Counted from the first letter of the stretch, positions 7,746 through 16,953 are shown. The stretch: DNA of 64,000 nucleotides from Pontibacter ummariensis (GCF_900188175.1 NZ_FZOQ01000003.1:62001-126000), one strand, 5' to 3'. Notes: generated by a model not told the origin, from the sequence alone. Numbers and translations are program-made.

Positions 7746-10227
7746 GATTATCAGGTTCTTCTTGATTCATTTTTAAACTAAGTTGAGCTAAATCCAGCTC
7801 CTCGTCGTCCTCTTCAAAATAAGCCTCGTCGATCTGCTCGATCAAGGCGTAAGGATCCCGCTCATACTTGCCGCTGTCGAAACTCATTAGCAAGGTAGGC
7901 AAGATAATCAGGTTTGTAAATAAAGCAATCAATAAGCTTACCGACATCAGCACGCCCAGTGCTTTGGTGCCGCCAAACTCCGAGAAAGCGAAGATCACAA
8001 AACCAAAGAACAGAATGACGGAGGTGTAGATCATGCTGGTGCCGGCCTCCTCTAAGCTGGACGTGATGGCGCGGCTGATGTTAAAGCCGTTCCGCTGCAA
8101 CTCGTGCCGGTACTTGGCCAGAAAGTGAATAGAGTCGTCGATCGCGATACCCAGGGCAATACTGAAGATAAGGGCTGTGCTCGGCTTCAAGGGTATGTTG
8201 AAAAAGCCCATCAGGCCACCTGCTATCAGAAGCGGTATCATGTTCGGTATCAGCGAAATTACCACTACCCGAATGGACTTAAATAGCAGGGCAATGGTGA
8301 TAGTTACCAACACAAAGGCCAGCAGCAGGCTCGAGCGCAGGTTGTTGATCAGGTATTCGTTTCCTTTAATGAACAGGAGCGTCGTTCCCGTCAGGCTCAC
8401 GGAGGTCTCACTGCCCGTATCCTCCCGGATGAACCTCATGCTGTTTCCAACCTCCTCTAGCCTCACCCCTTCGCCGCCGTAGATCTCAGCCAGTTGTGGC
8501 TTAATCTTTTTCAGCAGGAGTGTGTCCAGCTCGCGGGAACCCACGTCGGCTACCTTCAGAGAGATACGGGCGCGCTGCCCGGTACTATCTACGAAAGAGC
8601 GTAGCAGTTTCTGGTTGGCCCCTTCGTCCTGCTTGGCCAGATAACTGAAAATAAAGTTTCGCTCTGTGTTATCCGGCAGGCGGTAGGAATTTGGGTCTCC
8701 CTCATAAAATGCCTGCGTGGCCGTCTTCACTAAGCCTACCACAGAGATAGGTGCAGATAAAATAGGCTGTGTACGTAAATAGTCCTCCAGTTCCTCCAGC
8801 TTGCGTAGGTTCGGCAGGCGCATCACGCCTTGCTTGCTGCCTGTATCTACAATCACCTCCAGCGGCATCACGCCGTTAAAGTGCTGCTCGAAGAAAGCCA
8901 AGTCGGCATTCACGCTGCTCTCCTCCGGCAGGTCGTCCACCATATACGATACCGTCTTTACCTTGTAGATACCATAGAAAGACAGCGCCATAATGATCGT
9001 CAAAAAGAAGTACACGAGGTGCCGCTTGCAATGCACGATATAGTCGAAAAACTCCAGCAGCTTGTTAAGTGGTTTCGCATCCAGGTGGCGCAACTGCCGC
9101 TCGGTTGGCGGGGGCAGGTACGAGAACATGGCCGGCACCAGAATCATGCTGATGAAGAAGGTCACGAAGATGTTGATGCCTGCTACCACCCCGAACTCGT
9201 ACAGGATGGCGATGTGCGTAAAGGTAAACACGATAAAGCCAATGGCTGTGGTCGTGTTGTTCACCAGGTTCACCAGACCGATCTTGCTGATCACACGGGT
9301 AAGCGCCAGTATCTTGTTGCCATGACGGCGGTAATCCAGATGATAGCGCGCCAGCAGGTAGGTAGAGTTTGGTATCCCGATTACCACAATGATCGAAGGG
9401 ATAAGTCCTGTCAGCAGGGAAATCTTATAACCAAATAGTGAGATGATACCCAATACCCAAATCACCACCACACTAATCACCACGATCGGGATAAGCACAG
9501 CAAAGAACGAACGGAAGAAGAGGAACAGCGAAACTGCTGTCACGATCAGGGCCAGCACCAGGAAGAGTTTCATTTCTCCGGCTACCTTAGTCGTCATGAC
9601 GGAGCGCACAAAAGGCAAACCGGCGTAGTGCAACTGTACACCGGTGTCCTTTGAAAAGGCATTGGTGTGCACCAGGATATTATCCATCACCTCGGTGCGG
9701 CGGGCAGAGTTGAGGTAAGCCGGGTCCATGGTGACAGCCAGCAGGGTGGCTCCTGTCTTGTCGTTGATGATCTGCCCATCGTAAAAGCCCTGGTTGCGGA
9801 CTATCTTGAGATGCTCATCGAGCTGTTGCTGTGTCTGTGGAAACGGTTCGAATATATTTTGCGTGATGAACTTACGCTCGGCAGTATCTTTCACTACCTG
9901 TACCAGATTCGGCAGGGCGATCACCGCCTTCACCCCTTCTACCTGCTTTAGGTCTTTGGTAAGCTTATTCAGCTCCTGAAAGTTATGGAGCTGGTACACC
10001 TGCTTGTCCTGCATGCCCACCACCAGCACGTTTCCGTCCTCGCCAAAGGTTTGTTTAAAGCGTTGGAAGTACTCCATGTCGGGGTCGTCTGGCGACACCA
10101 CATTGGCAAAATCGTAAGACATTTCTACGTCTTTGGCCTGGTAGGCCATAAACGCAGTAAGCACAGCTAAGAGCAGGATGAGCCTCAGCCTGTTCTTGAT
10201 AATAAAAATCGCAATCTTATTCCACAT
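7726..10227 (-). CDS. MMPL/RND-family exporter
   Basis: This 833-residue inner-membrane protein belongs to the RND superfamily, MMPL type. It has a first TM just after MWNKIAIFIIKNRLR, a periplasmic loop, a block of five to six TMs (around 220-400), a second TM and loop, and a second block of TMs near 640-800. GIAIDDSIHFLAKYRHE in the last block is a typical RND motif. Substrates are unknown; relatives export lipids or hopanoids. I chose the ATG at 10227 rather than the upstream one at 10290 because the N-terminus then matches the family and a TACCTTTG promoter element (10246-10253) lies between the two. The acidic C-terminal tail overlaps the ileS start by 20 nt. Confidence 0.9.
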   Translation of the reverse strand: MWNKIAIFIIKNRLRLILLLAVLTAFMAYQAKDVEMSYDFANVVSPDDPDMEYFQRFKQTFGEDGNVLVVGMQDKQVYQLHNFQELNKLTKDLKQVEGVKAVIALPNLVQVVKDTAERKFITQNIFEPFPQTQQQLDEHLKIVRNQGFYDGQIINDKTGATLLAVTMDPAYLNSARRTEVMDNILVHTNAFSKDTGVQLHYAGLPFVRSVMTTKVAGEMKLFLVLALIVTAVSLFLFFRSFFAVLIPIVVISVVVIWVLGIISLFGYKISLLTGLIPSIIVVIGIPNSTYLLARYHLDYRRHGNKILALTRVISKIGLVNLVNNTTTAIGFIVFTFTHIAILYEFGVVAGINIFVTFFISMILVPAMFSYLPPPTERQLRHLDAKPLNKLLEFFDYIVHCKRHLVYFFLTIIMALSFYGIYKVKTVSYMVDDLPEESSVNADLAFFEQHFNGVMPLEVIVDTGSKQGVMRLPNLRKLEELEDYLRTQPILSAPISVVGLVKTATQAFYEGDPNSYRLPDNTERNFIFSYLAKQDEGANQKLLRSFVDSTGQRARISLKVADVGSRELDTLLLKKIKPQLAEIYGGEGVRLEEVGNSMRFIREDTGSETSVSLTGTTLLFIKGNEYLINNLRSSLLLAFVLVTITIALLFKSIRVVVISLIPNMIPLLIAGGLMGFFNIPLKPSTALIFSIALGIAIDDSIHFLAKYRHELQRNGFNISRAITSSLEEAGTSMIYTSVILFFGFVIFAFSEFGGTKALGVLMSVSLLIALFTNLIILPTLLMSFDSGKYERDPYALIEQIDEAYFEEDDEELDLAQLSLKMNQEEPDNREVQRV

Positions 10228-10245
10228 GATCCGGCTACAATTCGG

Positions 10246-10253
10246 CAAAGGTA
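10246..10253 (-). promoter_or_regulatory. Bacteroidota-type -7 element upstream of the RND exporter
   Basis: TACCTTTG on the minus strand matches TAnnTTTG. It ends 18 nt before the ATG at 10227. No well-spaced TTG -33 element is seen. It would drive exporter-ileS and supports the downstream start. Confidence 0.55.
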
Positions 10254-10614
10254 GGCATTTTTGCGCATTCATGTGGCTAACAAACTCCAAATGTGGCCTT
10301 AAGCCTACCTGTGGTAACCTTCCTCATACAGAAGGCACAGCACTTAAGGCAAACGACCTGGAGCCGGACATGGGCTCTTTTCGGATCTCTACTCTAGTCT
10401 TATATAGCTAAGTTTAGCAGCTGCTATGCCATGCTTTCTATGATGCTTCCTTTTCTATCCTGTGAGCTTCTGACTTTCCGCTAGGCTTAACCCATCGTTA
10501 TGATGCTTCTTTGGCAGCGAGTCTCTTTACCTTATGTTAGCAAGCATGCTTTACTGTGCTTGTCTCTAATGCAATGGCTGTTCCTATAAATTGTACTGCT
10601 TCTCTTCTCTACAA

Positions 10615-10856
10615 TGTGTATAACTTTTTACTTTTACACACTAATCGCCCCTATGAATCACTTAGTTACAATTTATCCACAAAATTTATTGTACTCCTAG
10701 TCTCTTACATTTCCACAACTTACCCTCTCCTTAGAGCTGTAACACTTACACAGTACTTGCCTTCCAACTATGGGTTTAGCGAGGCTATCATACCTGCTAA
10801 CTAAGACAAATAAACGCAGGAAGTTGAGGCGTCGCTTCCCTACTTCCTGTGGAAAA
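10615..10856. other. DnaA-box cluster in a gene-free tract (candidate origin element)
   Basis: The tract 10254-11087 has no credible gene. Within it, three 9-mers fit TTWTNCACA in 67 bp: TTATACACA on the minus strand (10615-10623), TTTTACACA (10632-10640) and TTATCCACA (10673-10681). Weaker ones follow at 10709-10717 (ATTTCCACA) and 10848-10856 (TTTTCCACA, minus strand). The surroundings are AT- and pyrimidine-rich. TTATCCACA also occurs singly inside genes at 1205, 2162 and 24207, so only the clustering is notable. The short open frames here (for example 10883-11105) show no family resemblance. Confidence 0.4.
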
Positions 10857-11087
10857 ACAGAAAAGAAAGCTTTCTCCTGCTCTTGCTAAGCTATTTTGAT
10901 GCTGCTTGTAAACAAAATAGGGAATCCTTTATTTTACATAATTACAGCACTTGTAGAAAATACAGCAAAGTTCGTGAGACAAGAAGGGACTGTAAAAGCA
11001 GCAGCCTTTACTCTTCAGGAAAGGCTGCCGAATGTTTGGGTGTTTCACCGTTGTATTACAGCCTCTACATGCAGTAGCAAGCGTGCC

Positions 11088-11401
11088 TTAGCCAGGGACT
11101 GTTAACCTCAGAAACCTGTTGTGCCCGAGTGTTAGCAGGTAAAGCAAATAAACAAGCAGGGGTAGCACCAAAGGCAAGAGCATCGCCTGCACTTCATGGT
11201 TTGCCAGCCAGTTCAAAGGTATAGGCTTTACTGCCACACCAGTTCTATCTTAGCTCTGAGTGTGTGTTTGCCGGATGGTATGTTAAACTGCCTGGTTTCA
11301 TCATTAGCTATCTCCCCTAGCTCTTTTCCATCTAAAAAGAGTTTATAGGCACGGAACCGGCTACTTTATTCTGAAGGTCTTTTAACCACTAAGTTTGCCA
11401 T
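11088..11401 (-). pseudogene. Degraded gene for a small membrane protein
   Basis: Reading the minus strand from the ATG at 11401 gives MANLVVKRPSE, then a TAA at 11366-11368, then in the same frame SSRFRAYKLFLDGKELGEI and NDETRQFNIPSGKHTLRAKI. This pattern (xxVKRxSEW, YKLFLDGKxxG, FxIPxGxHxLRAKI) is that of a small Bacteroidota protein of about 100 residues. An extra A near 11242-11245 shifts the frame; correcting it gives KIDWCGSKAYTFELAG. A second extra A near 11200 shifts again; correcting it gives NHEVQAMLLPLVLPLLV, a membrane segment, then GHNRFLRLT and a stop at 11088. One nonsense codon and two frameshifts in 314 nt point to a dead gene. The total length fits one intact ancestor. The family identity is from memory of the motif pattern, without a name. 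Confidence 0.7.
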
Positions 11402-11410
11402 TGGGTTAAG

Positions 11411-13072
11411 TTAGTTTTGATGTACTACCGGAGGGGTTTGCTGCTGTACCTGCTCAACCCTGAAGGACGGCGCCTGGTAGTCCTGCGGCAGGTACTTTTC
11501 TGGAATAGTGACCATGTTTCCATCCCGCTGGGCACGGTAGTGTGGCGACAGGATTTCGATGCCTGCCTCGTTGAACTTGTCCTGGATGTTTTGATGGATA
11601 CCCGAATAAATGGCAGCCATTTTACTGGCATTCATGGTATAGGCATTCAGTTGATAACTTACATAAAAATCGTCCAGGCTGGTCTGTAGCACAAAAGGGG
11701 AAGGTTCTTTTTCCACCATCGGTGTGGCAAGGGCAGCATCTATCAATGCTTGGTGTACCTTCGGCCAGGGCACATCATAGCCAATGGTAACGGTTGTGTG
11801 CAGTAACAGCCCTTTTTGCTCGGTACTACAGCAGGTCGTAAAGTTGGTGGTGTGGTTATTCAGGATCATTGCATTGGGAATCGTGATGTCCTCGTTCTTG
11901 GTAGTCCTCACCCGGGTTACCAAAAGCGTTTTTTCCACCACGTCTCCTGTTACCTCCCCTATTTTGATCCGGTCCCCAACTTTAAAGGAACGCATGTAGG
12001 TGAGCACCATACCCGCCACGATGTTGGCAATGGCCGACGAAGAACCTAAGGAGAATAAGATACCGATAAAAACAGACACTCCCTGGAAGATAGGAGAATC
12101 TGAGCCTGGCAGGTACGGGAAGATAACCACGAACATGAAGGCATAGAGCAGGAAACGAATGATGTTGTAAGTTGGCTTTGCCCACTCAGCATAGAAGCCC
12201 GGGATCTCCAGTTTTCCTTCCTCTACCTCTCCTGTTAAAAAGTGCAGAAACTTAACCACGTAGTGTGTGACCACCACAATGACCAGGATGGTGAGAAGGT
12301 TCGGCACATAGTTAATGATACCAAGCCCAATCTTGCGTAAGGGGCTTAGGATATATAGAAGAAGTGTGTCGGCATAACTCTCCGTCCATGGAAAGATACT
12401 GAACAAGATGGGCAGCAAGATGTAGATCAGGATAAAGATCGTGATGAGGCGGATAAACCTGCCCACAGCCAGCACAACGGCTACTTCCCGCTCCGGCGTT
12501 AGCATTTGGTACTCTTTTACCTTTAGGCCTTTGAGCGTCTTGTCCTGCTGTTCCTCTACCTTTTGGAATATAAACTGGAAGAGCTTGTTCACATACCTGA
12601 TCAGGAAGAAGAAGACCACAAGCACGAGCAGGGCTAGTCCTACTTCGATCATGATACTGCGCAGGCTGTACTGCTCTACCGTTTTACGTACGCTTTCGCG
12701 TATTTGGGCTGCGTAAACCTCTGCAAGCTCCTCCTGCGGTTTTTCGGCTGCCGTGGCATCTGTTTCTGAAACACTCATGAGCACCCTGTCCATGTACACG
12801 ATGTCTGTAGACAGGGCACTTGTTCTTACTCTTACAGAGTCTGTCCTAAAAAAGCGTTCTTTGGAAAGGGCTAGTACCCTTTTACTGATAGCACTGGCCC
12901 GCTCTTCCTTTGTAAAGGAGCCAACTGAATTGTAAATGTGGAACAGGGTGTCTTGATGCAGTACTACAGGTGCTCCTATACTACTTTCTTTAGCCACTGG
13001 GCCTGGCTGAGCAGCGAGCGTCCCGACAATAAAAAAAGACAGGATGCAGGCGAAGAACTGGAGGGTTCTCAT
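11411..13072 (-). CDS. Mechanosensitive ion channel, MscS family (large form)
   Basis: This 553-residue membrane protein has a signal peptide (MRTLQFFACILSFFIVGTLA), a periplasmic region of about 120 residues, five or so TMs from about 135 on, and a C-terminal MscS core. The pore helix region reads SSSAIANIVAGMVLTYMR and is followed by the beta domain (FKVGDRIKIGEVTGDV, then TIPNAMILNN). It would open under membrane tension to release solutes during osmotic downshock. The cytosolic C-terminal domain is complete. The ATG at 13072 was chosen over the one at 13144 because it starts a clean signal peptide. It is transcribed singly, with the decayed small-membrane-protein gene just downstream. Confidence 0.88.
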   Translation of the reverse strand: MRTLQFFACILSFFIVGTLAAQPGPVAKESSIGAPVVLHQDTLFHIYNSVGSFTKEERASAISKRVLALSKERFFRTDSVRVRTSALSTDIVYMDRVLMSVSETDATAAEKPQEELAEVYAAQIRESVRKTVEQYSLRSIMIEVGLALLVLVVFFFLIRYVNKLFQFIFQKVEEQQDKTLKGLKVKEYQMLTPEREVAVVLAVGRFIRLITIFILIYILLPILFSIFPWTESYADTLLLYILSPLRKIGLGIINYVPNLLTILVIVVVTHYVVKFLHFLTGEVEEGKLEIPGFYAEWAKPTYNIIRFLLYAFMFVVIFPYLPGSDSPIFQGVSVFIGILFSLGSSSAIANIVAGMVLTYMRSFKVGDRIKIGEVTGDVVEKTLLVTRVRTTKNEDITIPNAMILNNHTTNFTTCCSTEQKGLLLHTTVTIGYDVPWPKVHQALIDAALATPMVEKEPSPFVLQTSLDDFYVSYQLNAYTMNASKMAAIYSGIHQNIQDKFNEAGIEILSPHYRAQRDGNMVTIPEKYLPQDYQAPSFRVEQVQQQTPPVVHQN

Positions 13073-13298
13073 ACTATAAAAGGATGTTTTGATTCCTGAA
13101 GCTACTAAAACTTTTCCTATTCCCCCTATATCCCCTGTTAGCAAACCGGCATTTTATCGTTCTGTTGGACGCGTAAAAAGAGCTTTTTGGTTTGCTGATG
13201 ATCTACTGTAAAAGATAGACTACTTGTCTGTTACAGTTTATCCTCGCACATTTCAGCACAGTTAAAAGGCCTGTTTATCAACAGGCAGGCTTTAAAAG

Positions 13299-13337
13299 CA
13301 GAAAGGGCAGTACGGTTTACCGCCACTGCCCTTTCTG
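13299..13337 (-). terminator. glyS terminator
   Basis: CAGAAAGGGCAGT (13299-13311) pairs with ACTGCCCTTTCTG (13325-13337), a perfect 13-bp stem directly after glyS, followed on the minus strand by TGCTTTT. A second small stem (GCCTGTT/AACAGGC, 13269-13286) lies beyond it. Confidence 0.8.
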
Positions 13338-13353
13338 TAAGATGAGTGTATGC

Positions 13354-14853
13354 TTAGCCTAGCTTTTCGAAAATGCTCTTAAAGCTAACAGCTTTCTCAA
13401 TGTAATTCTTCAGCTCGCTGATTGGCATGCGCACCTGCTCCCGGCTGTCGCGGTCACGCACCGTTACGGTGTCATCCTCCAAGGTCTGGTGGTCTACGGC
13501 AATACAGAATGGTGTACCGATCAGGTCCTGCCGCGTATAACGCTTGCCGATGCTGTCGCGCTCTTCGAAGATCATGTTGAAGTCAAACTTCAGGTCGTTG
13601 AAGATCTTTTCGGCTTTCTCCGGCAGGCCGTCTTTCTTCGTCAGTGGCAGGATAGCTGCTTTAACCGGTGCCAGGGACGGATGCAGTTTCAGGAACGTCC
13701 GTGACTTCGTGTTGTCGCCTTCTGTGATCTCTTCTTCGGTATAGGCATTGCACAGCGTCATCAGGAACAGACGGTCGGCACCGGCCGAAGTTTCGATGAC
13801 ATACGGAATATAGTTTCCGTAGGGCTTGCCTTCCTCGTTCAGGTCGTTATCGAAGTACTGCAATTTCTTACGACTCAGTTCCTGGTGTTGGGTCAAATCA
13901 AAGTCTGTACGGGAGTGGATACCTTCTACCTCTTTGAAACCGAACGGGAACTTGTACTCAATGTCCACCGCGGCATTGGCATAATGAGCCAGCTTTTCAT
14001 GGTCGTGGTAGCGCAGGCTCTCGGCAGGAATGCCGATTGCTTCATGCCACTTCTTACGCGTTTCTTTCCACTGGTTGTACCACTCCATCTCGGTGCCAGG
14101 GCGCACAAAGAACTGCATCTCCATCTGCTCAAACTCCCGCATGCGGAAGATGAACTGTCGGGCTACAATCTCATTACGGAAAGCTTTGCCGATCTGCGCA
14201 ATACCGAAAGGCACTTTCATACGGCCCGTCTTTTGCACGTTCAGAAAGTTCACGAAAATTCCCTGTGCTGTTTCCGGGCGCAGGTAAATCGTATTGGTCT
14301 CATCGGCTACAGAACCTACCTCTGTGGAGAACATCAGGTTAAACTGACGTACCTCTGTCCAGTTAGCCGTACCGGATATAGGGCACTTGATGCCTTCGCG
14401 GATAATCAGCTCCCGTACACCGTCCAGGTCTTCAGCCTCCAGCAGTTTACCCATCTCGGCCAGCAGAGCGTTGGCTTTTTCCACATCGCCCTCGTTCTCG
14501 TATTGGGCGGCTTTCTCCTCCAGCAAAACGTCGGCACGGTAGCGCTTTTTCGAGTCCTTGTTGTCGATCATCGGATCGCTAAAGCTGTCCACGTGCCCGG
14601 AGGCCTTCCAAACCAGCGGGTGCATAAAAATGGCTGCGTCCAAACCGACCACATTCTGGTTCAGCTGGGTCATGCACTTCCACCAAAGGTTCTTGATATT
14701 GTTTTTCAGCTCCACGCCCATCTGGCCGTAGTCGTACACGGCCTGCAGGCCATCGTAGATCTCACTGGATGGGAATATAAAACCATACTCCTTCGCGTGT
14801 GAGATGATATCTTTTAACTGTGTGTTTTCTACTGTTTTTTCTTGTGTCGCCAT
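13354..14853 (-). CDS. glyS: Glycine--tRNA ligase (dimeric class II type)
   Basis: This 499-residue class II synthetase charges tRNA-Gly. The N-terminal stretch SHAKEYGFIFPSSEIYDGLQ is the family hallmark of the homodimeric (eukaryote/Gram-positive-like) enzyme. Motif 2 lies in GIAQIGKAFRNEI and the motif 3 region in IPYVIETSAGADRLFL, followed by the anticodon-binding domain (about 385-490, with DLIGTPFCIAVDHQTLEDDTV). Length is normal for the alpha2 type; no separate beta subunit is expected. A TATCTTTG promoter element sits only 4 nt before the start codon, so the mRNA may be leaderless if this promoter is used. The gene is flanked by its own promoter and terminator, so it is monocistronic. 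Confidence 0.97.
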   Translation of the reverse strand: MATQEKTVENTQLKDIISHAKEYGFIFPSSEIYDGLQAVYDYGQMGVELKNNIKNLWWKCMTQLNQNVVGLDAAIFMHPLVWKASGHVDSFSDPMIDNKDSKKRYRADVLLEEKAAQYENEGDVEKANALLAEMGKLLEAEDLDGVRELIIREGIKCPISGTANWTEVRQFNLMFSTEVGSVADETNTIYLRPETAQGIFVNFLNVQKTGRMKVPFGIAQIGKAFRNEIVARQFIFRMREFEQMEMQFFVRPGTEMEWYNQWKETRKKWHEAIGIPAESLRYHDHEKLAHYANAAVDIEYKFPFGFKEVEGIHSRTDFDLTQHQELSRKKLQYFDNDLNEEGKPYGNYIPYVIETSAGADRLFLMTLCNAYTEEEITEGDNTKSRTFLKLHPSLAPVKAAILPLTKKDGLPEKAEKIFNDLKFDFNMIFEERDSIGKRYTRQDLIGTPFCIAVDHQTLEDDTVTVRDRDSREQVRMPISELKNYIEKAVSFKSIFEKLG

Positions 14854-14857
14854 GCCG

Positions 14858-14865
14858 CAAAGATA
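14858..14865 (-). promoter_or_regulatory. -7 element abutting the glyS start
   Basis: TATCTTTG on the minus strand is a perfect TAnnTTTG. Only CGGC separates it from the ATG. No TTG is found at the usual -33 distance. If real, transcription would begin at or next to the start codon. Confidence 0.5.
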
Positions 14866-15091
14866 GCTTTTTAGTGTTTGATTATGCCACTAGGGCTGTG
14901 TTGTTTTTTGCTATTATCCACTGAACTTGTTCCTCTTCCTCTCCCCTGCCAACAAATATTTTCTGCCTTTACAGCACCTGCGGGGCCTTTCGGAGTTTGT
15001 GTTAACAATTTCTTAACATTGGCCTGCCAGCCCTCTCTTCATTTTGAAGTAACTTGCACTGTTTTTTGATTATCTACCTATTTTTTTCAAA

Positions 15092-16225
15092 ATGGCTAAA
15101 CTTAAAAAAGCAAAGAAGCCTGCTCCTATTAAGCCTTATAAGTTCAGGAGGCGCTATAACATCCTGGACATTGTTGATCAAAAGGAAAAGAAGTTCTTAT
15201 ATTTTATTGCTTTCTCCCTTCTGCTGGCCGGACTAGTTTACCCTTATGCCTCTATAGCCATGTGGGTGGGCTTTGCCTTTGCCGGTTACTCTGCTATCGC
15301 CAATGATAGTATCCAGACGCTCGGTACATATATCGTATCTAACGAAGATAAGAAATGGTACTGGCAATGGCTCTTTATGGGCTCTATTTTCTTAGGTACT
15401 GTTTTTTACAGCTGGTATGTGTTCGACGGAGACGTTACCTATCAACGCCTCTCCTCTAAAGGGTTCGACCAGACGATCGATAGTTTTGTGTACCTGCAGT
15501 TGGCGGCCCCCATCATTCTGCTGTTGCTTACCCGCTTCCGTATTCCGGTGTCTACTACGTTCATGCTCCTGAGTGTGTTCACGGTTAGCTCGGGCGCTAT
15601 CGTGAGCATGGTAAGTAAAAGCTTGGTAGGCTATGTTGCCGCTTTTGTTGCTGCCTTCATTATTTACCTGGCCCTTACCAAGATCATCAAAAAGTTTGTG
15701 AAAGGTGAGGCACACGGAGCGTGGATTGTGGCGCAGTGGATCATTAGTGGTTTCTTATGGCACACGTGGCTTGCCCAGGACTTGGCCAACATTGCCGTGT
15801 ACTTACCCCGTCAACTGGAAACCTGGGAGTTCATAGCTTTTGCGGGCTTTATCTTCTTCGGCCTTGGCTTCCTGTTCTATATGAAGGGAGACAAGATCCA
15901 GAACATCATCAATGAGAAGTCAGATGTACGCGATGTGCGCAGCGCGACCATCATTGACCTTGTTTACTCTATTATCCTCTACTACTTCAAAGAGGTAAAC
16001 AACATCCCGATGAGTACTACCTGGGTTTTTGTTGGCCTCCTGGCTGGCCGCGAACTGGGCATGCGCCTGCGCGCTCAGGATAGCTCGCAGAAGTTTGCCA
16101 AGACCTTTGGCCTGATCGGAAGAGACATTGCTTCCGTTACCGTTGGTTTGATCATCTCCGTTATTCTGGCTGTAGCCATCAACCCGGTCATTCAGGACGA
16201 GATCATAGCTTTCTTCTTTGAATAA
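15092..16225 (+). CDS. PiT-like inorganic phosphate/anion transporter
   Basis: This 377-residue polytopic membrane protein (about nine to ten TMs after a basic N-terminal tail) looks like a divergent member of the inorganic phosphate transporter (PiT) family. It keeps two inverted-repeat-like signatures: AIANDSIQTLGTYI in place of the usual GANDVANSFGT, and later WLAQDLANIAVYLPR. Each is followed by a P-x-STT motif (IPVSTTFMLL and IPMSTTWVFVG). Together these are typical of PiT-fold proteins, although the sequence is far from E. coli PitA. It is alone between glyS (divergent) and a terminator. Phosphate as the substrate is inferred from the family; sulfate or another anion cannot be excluded. 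Confidence 0.75.
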   Translation: MAKLKKAKKPAPIKPYKFRRRYNILDIVDQKEKKFLYFIAFSLLLAGLVYPYASIAMWVGFAFAGYSAIANDSIQTLGTYIVSNEDKKWYWQWLFMGSIFLGTVFYSWYVFDGDVTYQRLSSKGFDQTIDSFVYLQLAAPIILLLLTRFRIPVSTTFMLLSVFTVSSGAIVSMVSKSLVGYVAAFVAAFIIYLALTKIIKKFVKGEAHGAWIVAQWIISGFLWHTWLAQDLANIAVYLPRQLETWEFIAFAGFIFFGLGFLFYMKGDKIQNIINEKSDVRDVRSATIIDLVYSIILYYFKEVNNIPMSTTWVFVGLLAGRELGMRLRAQDSSQKFAKTFGLIGRDIASVTVGLIISVILAVAINPVIQDEIIAFFFE

Positions 16226-16247
16226 GGCCTTCACATGTTTTCTTATA

Positions 16248-16276
16248 AAAGGCCCGGCATCCACCGGGCCTTTGCT
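16248..16276 (+). terminator. Terminator of the PiT-like gene
   Basis: AAAGGCCCGG (16248-16257) pairs with CCGGGCCTTT (16264-16273) with a 6-nt loop, then GCTTTTT. Confidence 0.8.
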
Positions 16277-16431
16277 TTTTCTGCTTGTTTAGCTGTTCAT
16301 AACATCCTGCAGTTGCTGTCTTTTATAATGCACAGAAACTGGCATAAGAGTTTGTCTAGAGCCTTTCCGCTACTATTATTCACCATTCTGAAAACCTTTT
16401 CAGTAGTGCTCTGCGGTTATCCCTCTATGCA

Positions 16432-16465
16432 AAAAGCCCCGGCGAAAACACTCGCCAGGGCTTTT
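16432..16465 (-). terminator. Terminator of the acidic 152-residue protein gene
   Basis: AAAAGCCCCGGCGA (16432-16445) pairs with TCGCCAGGGCTTTT (16452-16465) with one mismatch; the minus strand then reads a T-run. It lies about 30 nt beyond the stop at 16495. Confidence 0.75.
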
Positions 16466-16494
16466 ATCTATTTTTTTAAAAAAATGAAGCTCGC

Positions 16495-16953
16495 TTATTT
16501 CTCAGGCCAAACTACTTCCAGGTTGTCGTTTATGAAAACACCAAAGTTGATGGCAATTAGCTGATCATCGTCGAAGTACAGGTCTATCATTTCCTTTTCA
16601 TAGGATACGCGTGTTTCCCCGGTCTCGGCATCCTCCTCTTCTAAGTCTGTGATGTCGTTGTCGGCAAACAACTGGATTACCTGTTCTTTGCTCATTTCGA
16701 ATACCCGTTCTCCCCATATCTGCACTTCGCGGTTTGCTGTTTCAATACAGCTCAGACGGTAATCGTCTTCTTTATCGAAGTAAAGCGAATAGCCTTCTTC
16801 CCAGTAGTTCCAGGCCTGATGCTCAAACTCATCTTCCTCGTCGGACTCCTCTACCTCCTCGGGCTCTCCTACCAGTTCTTCTACTTCGTCCATTGTCAGG
16901 CCAAACTTGATCTTGCCAAGGCCTTTGCCTAACCTGATGTCTTTGTTGATCAT
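16495..16953 (-). CDS. Conserved hypothetical acidic protein
   Basis: A 152-residue soluble protein with no signal peptide. Residues 1-30 (LGKGLGKIKFGLTMDEVEEL, then VGEPEEV) resemble the start of SmpA/OmlA-like folds, where a GM(T/S)xxEVxxLLGxP pattern opens a small alpha/beta domain. Asp and Glu make up roughly a quarter of the residues, including runs at about 32-42 and 105-112. The gene has its own TATCTTTG promoter element 22 nt upstream and its own terminator, so it is monocistronic. I recognise it only as a conserved Bacteroidota type and cannot assign a role. Confidence 0.7.
   Translation of the reverse strand: MINKDIRLGKGLGKIKFGLTMDEVEELVGEPEEVEESDEEDEFEHQAWNYWEEGYSLYFDKEDDYRLSCIETANREVQIWGERVFEMSKEQVIQLFADNDITDLEEEDAETGETRVSYEKEMIDLYFDDDQLIAINFGVFINDNLEVVWPEK

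Noticed and set aside
10883..11105. Two plus-strand frames of 64 and 69 codons
   Set aside because: They overlap each other, have unlikely residue mixtures and no family resemblance, and lack a promoter; read as chance frames in a gene-free tract.
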